In this document: piece after piece, positions 43,151 to 50,366 of the stretch
How the letters are laid out: every line of letters starts with the position of its first letter
Numbering within the stretch: position 1 is the first letter of the stretch
From: Sanguibacter gelidistatuariae
GTDB taxonomy: Bacteria; Actinomycetota; Actinomycetes; Actinomycetales; Cellulomonadaceae
Length of the DNA: 64,000 nt
Direction: 5' to 3'
Assembly (NCBI RefSeq): GCF_900096585.1
Contig: NZ_FMYH01000001.1
Span: 558,001 to 622,000 of the forward strand
Position numbers and translations under genes: made by a program
Notes under the pieces: generated by a model
Told to the model about the DNA's origin: nothing
Databases searched by the model: none
What the model saw: the letters and a program-made list of their open reading frames with translations, nothing else

Positions 43151-44829
43151 TGAGCGACGACCAGTCGATCGACGACCACTCGATCACCCTCACCGTCACC
43201 GGTGGCGCCGGTGGGCAGGCGGCCAACACGGCCGACATCGCCACGGCCGCGGGTTTGATCGCCGCGGCCGCGGCGCACCTGGCGGACGCCCGTCGCCGGT
43301 GCGCGGAGGTCTCCGCGATCGTGCTGGCCGGCTACCTGCAGCACTGCTTCGACTTCTCCCCGACGCGGGACCCCGTCCGCGGCATCTACCTCAAGGGGGC
43401 CGCCGACGCCGCGCAGCTGCTCGGCTCCGCGCTGCTGGCCCAGGAGCACCGGCTGCTCAGCCTCGACCGGCGCACCCGCACCGCCGGGCAGGTGCTCGAC
43501 GACGCAGAGCAGTCGGTCATGAGCGGGATGTGGAATGCCGCCCGCACGGTCGACGGCTGGGACCTGAGCCCGCTTGCCTTCGGCCGCACGGTGGTGGTTG
43601 GGGGAATGAGCGTCCCCGGCGGCTCGTTCCAGGAGCGTTTCGTCGCCGGGATCGGGGCCGGGATCGGCAAGTACAACCCGTCCCGCAACTTTCTTCGCCC
43701 GCCCGGCATCGCGGACGGAGCAGTCGTGCTGGCGCGCCATGCGTCCTTCTACTCCGGGTGGACCTGGCCCTCGACCACGCTGCACCTGCCCGGAGCGCAG
43801 CCGGAGCCGCCGCGCGACCTGCGCCCCGGGCACCTCACCGAACGCCGGGTCATGGCGGCGCCAGTGACCTCGGTGACCGGCGCGACGGCGGAGATCAACA
43901 GCCTCCCCGCGGAGACGATCGAGATCCAGAAGATCCCCCACGACGACGGATCAGTGACCTGGGGGGTGTACATCCGAGGGATGGATGACCTGACGATCGG
44001 CTCCAACAGCCCGTTCAGCCTGGAGAACAATCTGGTCCTGGCCCAAGGGGAGCGCAGCACCGGGATGGACCTGGTCGAGTCCGCGATGCAGCAGGCGGGC
44101 ATCCCGGTGGGCGCGGCGGTCGGCCTCTACGGGCACAGCGAGGGCGGCACGGTCGCGGTCTCGCTGGCCGGGGACCCCACCTTCCGGCGCCGCTACGACG
44201 TGCGGAACGTGGCGACGTTCGGGTCGCCGACGGCCGGGATCACGCTCAACCCGCCGGTCCCGATGCTCAGTGTCCAGAACCAGGACGAGGTGATCTCCAG
44301 CCTGGCCGGCGCTGCCCCTCCAGACTCCCCTGAGCGCGTGACGATCGCAGCAGACCTGCCGGGCGGACCTGACCTGCCGGGTATCCCTGGACCCGAGCGC
44401 GCGCACAGTGCGCACAGCCTGACCACGCACGGCGAGGTCCTCGACCTCGCCCTCGCGCGTGGGGTGCCCGGGGTAGCCGAGGCCGTGGAGCAGCAGAGCG
44501 CGGTCCTGGGGGACGCGGGAGTCGTCGTCATGCCGGCGGGCACCCCCGAGGCTGGGCGCACGGTCGTGACCCCGCCCGCCACGGTCGAGACGATGTACTT
44601 CTCGCCCGGGCCGGTGCTCGGTACTGGGCCGGGGGCGGGCCTCGGGATGGGTGCGGCTGCCGCAAGCCCCCTCCCCTCGGTGTCGGGGGAGGTCTGCCTG
44701 CCGGGCTCAGGCTCACCGGTCGTGGGACCCACCCTGGTGACTCCCACGCCGCCGACCCTGCCGGACGGTTCGCTCGACTGGGAGGAGATGAGCCGGCGGG
44801 CCGGCGCGATCACGCAGCCGCTCTCGTGA
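43150..44829 (+). CDS. Large alpha/beta-hydrolase-fold protein, possible secreted effector
   Basis: 559 residues. The N-terminal about 200 residues are Ala-rich helices (AATAAGLIAAAAAHLADARRR) without a signal peptide, resembling the helical targeting part of WXG/LXG-type exported proteins. Residues about 255-410 form an alpha/beta hydrolase core: nucleophile elbow GLYGHSEGG (Ser near 327), VATFGSPTAG and SVQNQDEVISSL (acid region), SLTTHGEVL (possible catalytic His). The C-terminal tail is Pro/Gly/Thr-rich. Substrate unknown; lipase or esterase activity is likely. Coupled to the WXG100-like gene. Confidence 0.7.
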   Translation: MSDDQSIDDHSITLTVTGGAGGQAANTADIATAAGLIAAAAAHLADARRRCAEVSAIVLAGYLQHCFDFSPTRDPVRGIYLKGAADAAQLLGSALLAQEHRLLSLDRRTRTAGQVLDDAEQSVMSGMWNAARTVDGWDLSPLAFGRTVVVGGMSVPGGSFQERFVAGIGAGIGKYNPSRNFLRPPGIADGAVVLARHASFYSGWTWPSTTLHLPGAQPEPPRDLRPGHLTERRVMAAPVTSVTGATAEINSLPAETIEIQKIPHDDGSVTWGVYIRGMDDLTIGSNSPFSLENNLVLAQGERSTGMDLVESAMQQAGIPVGAAVGLYGHSEGGTVAVSLAGDPTFRRRYDVRNVATFGSPTAGITLNPPVPMLSVQNQDEVISSLAGAAPPDSPERVTIAADLPGGPDLPGIPGPERAHSAHSLTTHGEVLDLALARGVPGVAEAVEQQSAVLGDAGVVVMPAGTPEAGRTVVTPPATVETMYFSPGPVLGTGPGAGLGMGAAAASPLPSVSGEVCLPGSGSPVVGPTLVTPTPPTLPDGSLDWEEMSRRAGAITQPLS

Positions 44830-44835
44830 GCGGGC

Positions 44836-45234
44836 TCAGCGGCGCTGCTGCTGCGGGCGAGCGCTCGGCACGATGACCGAGATGAGCATCGACAGGAAGG
44901 AGATGAGCAGCGCTGCCAGGACAGCCCACCAGAAGCCGTTGACCCGCAGGCCCCAGTCGGCGGCCTCGGTGATCCAGGCGGTCAGCATGATCATCAGGGC
45001 GTTCACCACGAGGGTGAACAGGCCCAGGGTGAGGATGTACAGCGGGAGGGACAGGAACTGCACGATCGGCTTGACGAAGGCGTTGATCACCCCGAAGATC
45101 AGTGCGACCACGACGAAGACGACGATGCGCCCACCGGTTCCCTCGCCTCCGACCACCTCGAAGTGGCTGCCGAGCAGCAGGGAGGTGAGCCAGATGGCGA
45201 TGGCGTTGACAATGACTCGGATCACGAAGCTCAT
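44836..45234 (-). CDS. Phage holin family 4 superfamily membrane protein
   Basis: 132 residues with four membrane helices: IRVIVNAIAIWLTSLLLG, IVVFVVVALIFGVINAFVKPIVQFLSLPLYILTLGLFTLVVNALMIML and a last one before the basic tail. The motif NAFVKPI..LSLPLYILTLGLF..VVNA is diagnostic of the common bacterial YvlD-like family (PF04020). No phage genes are nearby and the family is chromosomal; role unknown. Ends seven bases from the hydrolase stop (convergent). A 10-bp hairpin lies directly before its start. Confidence 0.85.
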   Translation of the reverse strand: MSFVIRVIVNAIAIWLTSLLLGSHFEVVGGEGTGGRIVVFVVVALIFGVINAFVKPIVQFLSLPLYILTLGLFTLVVNALMIMLTAWITEAADWGLRVNGFWWAVLAALLISFLSMLISVIVPSARPQQQRR

Positions 45235-45242
45235 GGGTCGAT

Positions 45243-45271
45243 CCTGCCATCGATGCCCGTGCGATGGCAGG
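45243..45271. repeat. Hairpin in the leader of the YvlD-like gene
   Basis: CCTGCCATCG (45243-45252) and its exact complement (45262-45271), loop of nine bases, eight bases upstream of the ATG at 45234. It could be an operator or a leader hairpin covering the ribosome site. Confidence 0.5.
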
Positions 45272-45349
45272 TAGAGGCATCCGCTCTGGTGCGGGGTCCT
45301 GCCCTGGGCGGAGGCCCGCGCCGCCCGGCAAGATGGGAGGATGAGGTCC

Positions 45350-46453
45350 GTGACTCCTCGCGTCCCCCTCCGCCCCGCCATCAGCGCACTGCCCGCCTAC
45401 GTCCCCGGGGCCCGCGTGCCGGTGGGCGCCGCGGCGTTCAAGCTGTCCTCCAACGAGAACCCGTACCCGCCGCTGGCCTCCGTCCAGGCCGCGATCATCG
45501 ACGCGGCGTCGGACATCAACCGGTACCCGGACATGTTCGCGACCGAACTGACCGAGGCGCTCGCCGCGGACCTCACGGCCGGCCTCACGCAGGAGGCGCT
45601 CGCCGCCAAGGGACCTGTCACGGCCGAGCAGATCGTCGTGGGCAACGGGTCGGTCGCCGTCCTGGCCCACATCCTGGAGGCCGTGGTCGACGCGGGCGAC
45701 GAGGTGATCTTCCCGTGGCGGTCCTTCGAGGCCTACCCGATCGTCGTCTCGGTGGCCGGGGGGACGTCCGTCCCGGTCTCGCTGCTGGCCGGGGGAGGGC
45801 TCGACCTCCCGGCGATGGCCGCCGCCGTGACCCCCCGCACCCGGGTGATCCTGGTGTGCACCCCCAACAACCCGACCGGTTCGGCTGTGACGCACGCCGC
45901 GCTCGAGGAGCTCCTCGAGCAGGTGCCCTCGGACGTGCTGGTCGTCGTCGACGAGGCCTACCTTGAGTTCGTCCGGATGGACGACCCGGTCGACGGGCTG
46001 GCCGCCCTTGCCGGGCACCCGAACGTCGTCGTGCTGCGGACGTTCTCCAAGGCCTACGGCCTCGCCGGGCTGCGCGTCGGCTACGCGGTCGCGCGGCCCC
46101 GGCTCGCGGCCGGGATCCGGTCGGCGTCCACGCCCTTCGGCGTCTCCCACATCGCGCAGCAGGCCGCGATCGCGTCGCTGCGCGCCAAGGGCGAGCTGCT
46201 CGAGCGGGTCGATTCGATCGTCGTCGAGCGGGCCCGGATGGCCGCAGCGCTGCGCGAGCAGGGCTGGGACGTGCCCGACTCCCAGGCGAACTTCCTCTGG
46301 CTGGCCCTCGGTGAGCGAACCGCGGACCGGGCCGCCGAGGCCAGTGCGGCTGGGGTCATCGTGCGCCCCTTCGCGGGCGAGGGCCTGCGGGTGAGCGTCG
46401 GCGAGCCGGAGGCGACCGACCTGTTCGTCAAGATCGCCGCCGGCTGGCGCTGA
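45350..46453 (+). CDS. hisC: Histidinol-phosphate aminotransferase
   Basis: 367 residues of the class I/II PLP aminotransferases, HisC branch. N-terminal LRPAISALPAYVPG and KLSSNENPYPPL are typical; the PLP lysine is in LRTFSKAYGLAGLRVGY; NNPTGS and the phosphate-binding Arg region near the C-terminus (GEGLRVSVGEPE) are present. It makes histidinol phosphate, though actinobacterial relatives can also aminate phenylpyruvate. GTG 45350 is chosen because GGGAGG directly abuts the ATG at 45341 but is correctly spaced for the GTG. No other his gene is in the window. Confidence 0.9.
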   Translation: MTPRVPLRPAISALPAYVPGARVPVGAAAFKLSSNENPYPPLASVQAAIIDAASDINRYPDMFATELTEALAADLTAGLTQEALAAKGPVTAEQIVVGNGSVAVLAHILEAVVDAGDEVIFPWRSFEAYPIVVSVAGGTSVPVSLLAGGGLDLPAMAAAVTPRTRVILVCTPNNPTGSAVTHAALEELLEQVPSDVLVVVDEAYLEFVRMDDPVDGLAALAGHPNVVVLRTFSKAYGLAGLRVGYAVARPRLAAGIRSASTPFGVSHIAQQAAIASLRAKGELLERVDSIVVERARMAAALREQGWDVPDSQANFLWLALGERTADRAAEASAAGVIVRPFAGEGLRVSVGEPEATDLFVKIAAGWR

Positions 46454-46498
46454 GCAGCTGGCGCTGAACGGCTGGCGCTGAGCGGCTGCACCTGACCG
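46443..46498. repeat. 14-bp tandem repeat, four units, across the hisC stop codon
   Basis: Four consecutive 14-base units beginning at 46443, 46457, 46471 and 46485: three are GCTGGCGCTGANCN-like and the fourth is diverged (GCTGCACCTGACCG). They cover the last codons and stop of hisC and fill the whole gap up to the stop of the convergent gene at 46499. Confidence 0.8.
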
Positions 46499-48145
46499 CT
46501 AGACCTGCCCGGGGTAGAACCCGAGCCGGGCGAGCGGCTCGACGAGCTCGATCTCCTCGTACGACAGGTGCGAGAGCAGGGTGTCGGCCAGCACGTGGAC
46601 GGCCTCCTGCACGTCGGCGATCCGTGACGGGTCGCCGCCGAGGGCCACGAGCGCCTTGTCCACGCCCTCGAGCACCTCGTGGATCGTGTGGTGCTCGGCC
46701 GTGAGCCGGTCGATGACCGGCTCGAGGGCCTCGTCCGCGGTAGCCAGGTGCGGGAAGATCGATGCGTCCTCGAGGCTGTGGTGCCCGGTCACGGTGGTGC
46801 AGTACGCCGCGCAGTACGCGCCGAGCGTCCAGTTGTTCTGCCGCATGGTCATCTTGTTGATCTCCGAGCGCGCGCTGCCCACGCTGCGCACCCCCGCGAC
46901 GACCTGCCCGACGACGTCCAGCAGCGTGTCGAGCTCCGCGCGCAGCGCGTCGTGCACATCGATGAGGTGCTGCCCGACGGCGCGTCCCTGGTCTGTGTAG
47001 GCCGCGTCCGGGGTGGGCGGCGTGTAGTGCGGGCGGGTGGCCTCGTCGAAGGGGCGCTGGCTGCTCAGGCGGCGGCCGTCGTCGGGCGTCGGGGACAGGC
47101 CGAGGCGGCTGGCCGACGGCTCGGCGGCGGGTGCGCTGCCCGCTGCGGCGGGTGTGACGTCGGCTCCCGAGGTGGCCCGGTTGCTCGATCCGGTGGCCTG
47201 CGCCGACGCCGGGTCCTGGGGCTGGACGGCGCGCGCGGCCTCGCGCTCGACCCGGGCCTGCCGTTCGGCGGCGACCGCCTCGCGGACCGCCGGGGCGACC
47301 TCCTTGCCGTACTGCTGGATGACGGCGGGGTCGTCGGTGCCCAGGATGAAACCGCTCATGCCCTCGGTCAGGGCCAGCTCGGTGAGCTCGGCTACCCACT
47401 GGCTGACGGGGCCCTGCAGGAGCCCGCCGGAGCGGGCGGCGAAGGTGCCGGTGATGTTGAGCAGGCGGCGCACGGCACCAGGCGGGCGGCCCGCAGCGGT
47501 GGCGGCCGCGTCGATCGCGGTGTTGCCGCGGGTGAGGTCGCCGGGCTTGAGGTAGGCGAGGGAGGGCAGCCAGCCGTCGGCCGTGCGTCCGGTGAGGGCG
47601 AGCATCTTGGGCTTGTAGGCGCCCAGCCAGATGCCGATGTCGTGCGCCGGGGCGGGGCCGCGCTTGGCGCCGTCCACGTGGTGGAAGTCGCCGGCCACGC
47701 GTAGGGGCTCGCGAACGTCGTCGGCCCAGATGCCGCGGATGATCTCGATCGCCTCGGTGAGGGCCTTCACGCCCTGCCCGGGCGTCAGGCGGGAAGCGCC
47801 CATGGCCTCGATCGCCTCCCAGAAAGCCCCCGCGCCGAGCCCGAGCTCTACCCGGCCGCCGGTCAGCAGGTCGAGGCTGGCCGCCGAGCGGGCCAGGACG
47901 GCGGGCTGGCGTAGGGGGAGGTTGGCGACGTTGAGGCTGAGCCGGATTCGCTCGGTCCGCGCCGCGACATAGGAGAGCAGGGTCCAGGAGTCCAGGAACG
48001 CCGGCTGGTAGGGGTGGTCCTGGAAGGTCGCGAGGTCGAGCCCGGCCTGCTCGGAGACCTGTGTGAGGGCCACGGCCGCCTGCGGCTGAGCCGCTGAGGG
48101 GGTGAGGAATGTGCCGAAGAGCAGGTCGTGGCCGTAGTCAGTCAT
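46499..48145 (-). CDS. Luciferase-like monooxygenase (LLM) fused to hemerythrin HHE domain
   Basis: 548 residues in two parts. Residues 1-310 are a bacterial-luciferase-type flavin or F420 oxidoreductase TIM barrel (DLLFGTFLTPSAAQPQAAV, VELGLGAGAFWEAIEAMG, PAPAHDIGIWLGAYKPKMLALTGRTADGW). A linker rich in Ala, Ser and Pro (about 310-385) follows. Residues 385-545 are a hemerythrin-like bundle with iron-ligand motifs VGQHLIDVHDAL, GHHSLEDASIFPHL, AEHHTIHEVL and LLSHLSYEEIELV. Both domains look intact. Oxygen- or NO-sensing control of a flavin oxidoreductase is an inference. The promoter carries a 27-base tandem repeat. Confidence 0.88.
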   Translation of the reverse strand: MTDYGHDLLFGTFLTPSAAQPQAAVALTQVSEQAGLDLATFQDHPYQPAFLDSWTLLSYVAARTERIRLSLNVANLPLRQPAVLARSAASLDLLTGGRVELGLGAGAFWEAIEAMGASRLTPGQGVKALTEAIEIIRGIWADDVREPLRVAGDFHHVDGAKRGPAPAHDIGIWLGAYKPKMLALTGRTADGWLPSLAYLKPGDLTRGNTAIDAAATAAGRPPGAVRRLLNITGTFAARSGGLLQGPVSQWVAELTELALTEGMSGFILGTDDPAVIQQYGKEVAPAVREAVAAERQARVEREAARAVQPQDPASAQATGSSNRATSGADVTPAAAGSAPAAEPSASRLGLSPTPDDGRRLSSQRPFDEATRPHYTPPTPDAAYTDQGRAVGQHLIDVHDALRAELDTLLDVVGQVVAGVRSVGSARSEINKMTMRQNNWTLGAYCAAYCTTVTGHHSLEDASIFPHLATADEALEPVIDRLTAEHHTIHEVLEGVDKALVALGGDPSRIADVQEAVHVLADTLLSHLSYEEIELVEPLARLGFYPGQV

Positions 48146-48187
48146 GAGTGCAGTGGTCCTTGCTCGGGGCGGGCGCGGGAAGCGAAT

Positions 48188-48240
48188 CTTCTAGTTGAAC
48201 AGTTGCCATCGGTTCTTCTGTTTGAACAATCGCTATCGGT
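48188..48240. promoter_or_regulatory. Two 27-base direct repeats in the LLM-hemerythrin promoter
   Basis: Copies 48188-48213 and 48215-48240 share CTTCTnnTTGAACAnTnGCnATCGGT. The core TGTTTGAACA in the second copy is palindromic at its ends (TGTT/AACA). The repeats lie 43-95 bases upstream of the start, a place for tandem operator sites. Confidence 0.6.
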
Positions 48241-48414
48241 CGAATCTTCCCCCTGACCAGGGATGAGGCTGGACTGGGAGCTCCGGGGGTGAAATTTGTC
48301 AGGTGGGTGAATATTGACCCCGGACATGCCGTGCGTGCGGTACTTTATGGGCGATTCGCAAGTCACTCAGGACGGTGCACACCGGGCATCGACCACCAGG
48401 GCGCGGGAGCCACT

Positions 48415-48951
48415 ATGTGTGCGGAGCAGTGCGGCAGTGCGGCAGAGACGTCCAGCCTCGAGTTGATGATCGCGACCATTCTTGGTCTCGCCATCCTTGC
48501 CCTTGTCCTCATCGCCTACGGGAAGATCATCACCAAGACCGGTAATCCGTGGTGGTGGACCGTCTTCGGGATCGTGCCGATCGTCAACTTCGTGCTGCTC
48601 CTCGTGGTGGCCTTCAGGCGGTGGCCGGTCCAGCGTGAGCTGGAGCTCACCCGCCGGGCGCTCGAGGCTGCGACGGGAAGCCCCTTCCCTCCCGGATCCC
48701 GTCTGATGAACTACGGCAAGTACCCGATCGGCTCCGGGCTGCAGGGCTACGGCGCTGGACAGGGTTTCGGTGCAGGCCAAGGCTACGCCGGCCAGGCCTA
48801 CGCGGGGCAGGGCTTCGGAACTCCGCAGGGCTATGCCCCGCAGGGCTATGCCGGACCCAACTATGCGGATCAGTCCTCCATGGACCCGATCCAGCAGCGC
48901 GGCAACTTCCCGCAGTCGCCGTCGGGCAACCCCTACGACCCCAGGCCCTGA
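48415..48951 (+). CDS. Membrane protein with Gly/Tyr/Gln repeat tail
   Basis: 178 residues: a helix (IATILGLAILALVLIAYGKII), then GNPWWWTVFGIVPIVNFVLLLVVAFRRWPVQREL (second helix), and a C-terminal tail with about ten GYG/GQGF/GYAGQ-type repeats (residues 105-160). The first part resembles the two-helix 'signal peptidase-like DUF5684' proteins with the WW-VP-N motif. Starts at ATG 48415 after GGGAG; ATG 48466 at the first helix is possible. Divergent from the LLM gene. Function unknown. Confidence 0.7.
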   Translation: MCAEQCGSAAETSSLELMIATILGLAILALVLIAYGKIITKTGNPWWWTVFGIVPIVNFVLLLVVAFRRWPVQRELELTRRALEAATGSPFPPGSRLMNYGKYPIGSGLQGYGAGQGFGAGQGYAGQAYAGQGFGTPQGYAPQGYAGPNYADQSSMDPIQQRGNFPQSPSGNPYDPRP

Positions 48952-48969
48952 CCCACCCCACCCCACCCC

Positions 48970-49033
48970 CGCTGAGTGCGGTCGTCTGGCTGGACAAAAC
49001 GCCCGGCTGGCAGCCATTCGACCGCACTCAGCG
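48970..49033. terminator. Long two-stage hairpin after the Gly/Tyr-repeat gene
   Basis: Outer arms CGCTGAGTGCGGTCG (48970-48984) and exact complement (49019-49033), with an inner pair GGCTG (48988) / CAGCC (49011). It follows the gene stop by 18 bases, so it is a likely terminator and also lies upstream of the pdh operon. Confidence 0.7.
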
Positions 49034-49070
49034 GAGGGGGAGGGGTGCCTTCTGGGCGCGAGGACTTTCG

Positions 49071-49117
49071 ACCTACGGTCGCGTAGGTTACGCTGGCGTA
49101 GCCTACGTAAACGTAGG
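49071..49117 (+). promoter_or_regulatory. CCTACG/CGTAGG palindrome cluster before the 2-oxoacid dehydrogenase operon
   Basis: ACCTACG-GTCG-CGTAGGT (49071-49088) and CCTACG-TAAA-CGTAGG (49102-49117) are both perfect inverted repeats with four-base spacers; CGTAG-C-CTACG (49097-49107) adds an overlapping half-site. They end 80 bases before the E1 alpha start. This is the layout of a TetR- or LysR-like dimer operator in two copies. Confidence 0.7.
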
Positions 49118-49196
49118 TTGGCGGTGCCGGGCGTTTGGGCGCCGTCTCGTCTCTACGCATGGCGCCCGACCCAGCGTCGCGACCGGAGGAGAACGC

Positions 49197-50366
49197 GTGA
49201 CTGATCTGCTGCACCAGGCCCACCTGGCCCACGAGTCGGACGCCATCGACGACGTGCCCCTCCAGCTCCTCGCACCCGACGGCAGTCGCGTCGCCGACGA
49301 GCGCAACGCGCCCTACCGCGCCCGTATCGCCGACCTTGACGCCGACGCTCTCCGCGGGCTCCTGCGGGACATGGTCCTTGTCCGCGCCTTCGACACCGAG
49401 GCCACCTCCCTGCAGCGCCAGGGTGAGCTCGCCCTCTACGCGCCGCTGCTCGGCCAGGAGGCCGCGCAGATCGGCTCCGGCCGTGCCCTGGCTCCCCAGG
49501 ACATGGCCTTCCCCTCCTACCGTGAGCACGGCGTGGCGTACACCCGCGGCGTCGACCTGCCCCAGGTGCTGCAGCTCTTCCGCGGCATCGACCACGGCGG
49601 CTGGGACTCCGAGGCCCACAACTTCCACCTGTACACGCTGGTCATCGGCTCGCACGCACTGCACGCGACCGGCTACGCGATGGGCGTCCAGCGCGACGGC
49701 CTCGTCGGGACCGGCGATCCGGCCCGGGACACCGCCGTCATCGCCTACTTCGGCGACGGCGCCACCTCCCAGGGCGACGTGAGCGAGGCCCTCGGCTTCG
49801 CCGCGGTCAACAACGCGCCCGTCGTGCTCTTCTGCCAGAACAACCAGTGGGCCATCTCGGTCCCCACCTCCAAGCAGACCCGCGTGCCGATCTACCGCCG
49901 CGGCGCCGGCTTCGGGGTGCCGAGCATCCGCGTCGACGGCAACGACGTCCTCGCCGTCTACGCCGCGACCCAGGAGGCTCTCGAACGGGCCCGCACCGGG
50001 GGCGGCCCGACCTTCATCGAGGCCGTCACCTACCGGATGGGCGCGCACACCACGTCCGACGACCCCACCCGCTACCGCACCTCCGAGGAGGAGCAGCACT
50101 GGCGCGACCGCGACCCGATCGACCGGATGCGCGCGCACCTGGTCGCCGAGGGCCTGTGGGACGCGGAGCACCAGGCCGCGCTCGACGCCGAGGCTGCCGC
50201 GCTCGGTGAGCGCGTGCGGACCTACGTCAAGGGACTGGGCCGGCCTGCGGCGTCGTCCATGTTCGATCACGTCTACGCGACCGACCACTCGCTCGTCACT
50301 CGCGAGAGCGCCTGGTTCGCCGACTACGAGGCGTCCTTCGCCGAGACCCAGGGAGGCCACCGATGA
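49197..50366 (+). CDS. 2-oxoacid dehydrogenase E1 component, alpha subunit (pyruvate or branched-chain type)
   Basis: 389 residues of the thiamine-diphosphate-dependent alpha subunit. The ThDP motif runs GDGATSQGDVSEALGFAAVNNAPVVLFCQNN; phosphorylation-loop-like YRMGAHTTSDDPTRYR is conserved in the family. With E1 beta it decarboxylates a 2-oxoacid and loads the acyl group on the E2 lipoyl arm. Pyruvate and branched-chain versions cannot be separated by eye. GTG 49197 follows GGAGGAG. The stop overlaps the beta-subunit start (ATGA). Confidence 0.92.
   Translation: MTDLLHQAHLAHESDAIDDVPLQLLAPDGSRVADERNAPYRARIADLDADALRGLLRDMVLVRAFDTEATSLQRQGELALYAPLLGQEAAQIGSGRALAPQDMAFPSYREHGVAYTRGVDLPQVLQLFRGIDHGGWDSEAHNFHLYTLVIGSHALHATGYAMGVQRDGLVGTGDPARDTAVIAYFGDGATSQGDVSEALGFAAVNNAPVVLFCQNNQWAISVPTSKQTRVPIYRRGAGFGVPSIRVDGNDVLAVYAATQEALERARTGGGPTFIEAVTYRMGAHTTSDDPTRYRTSEEEQHWRDRDPIDRMRAHLVAEGLWDAEHQAALDAEAAALGERVRTYVKGLGRPAASSMFDHVYATDHSLVTRESAWFADYEASFAETQGGHR

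Noticed and set aside
44836-45234. Phage remnant suggested by the holin-like protein
   Set aside because: The family is a common chromosomal membrane protein and no other phage gene is nearby.
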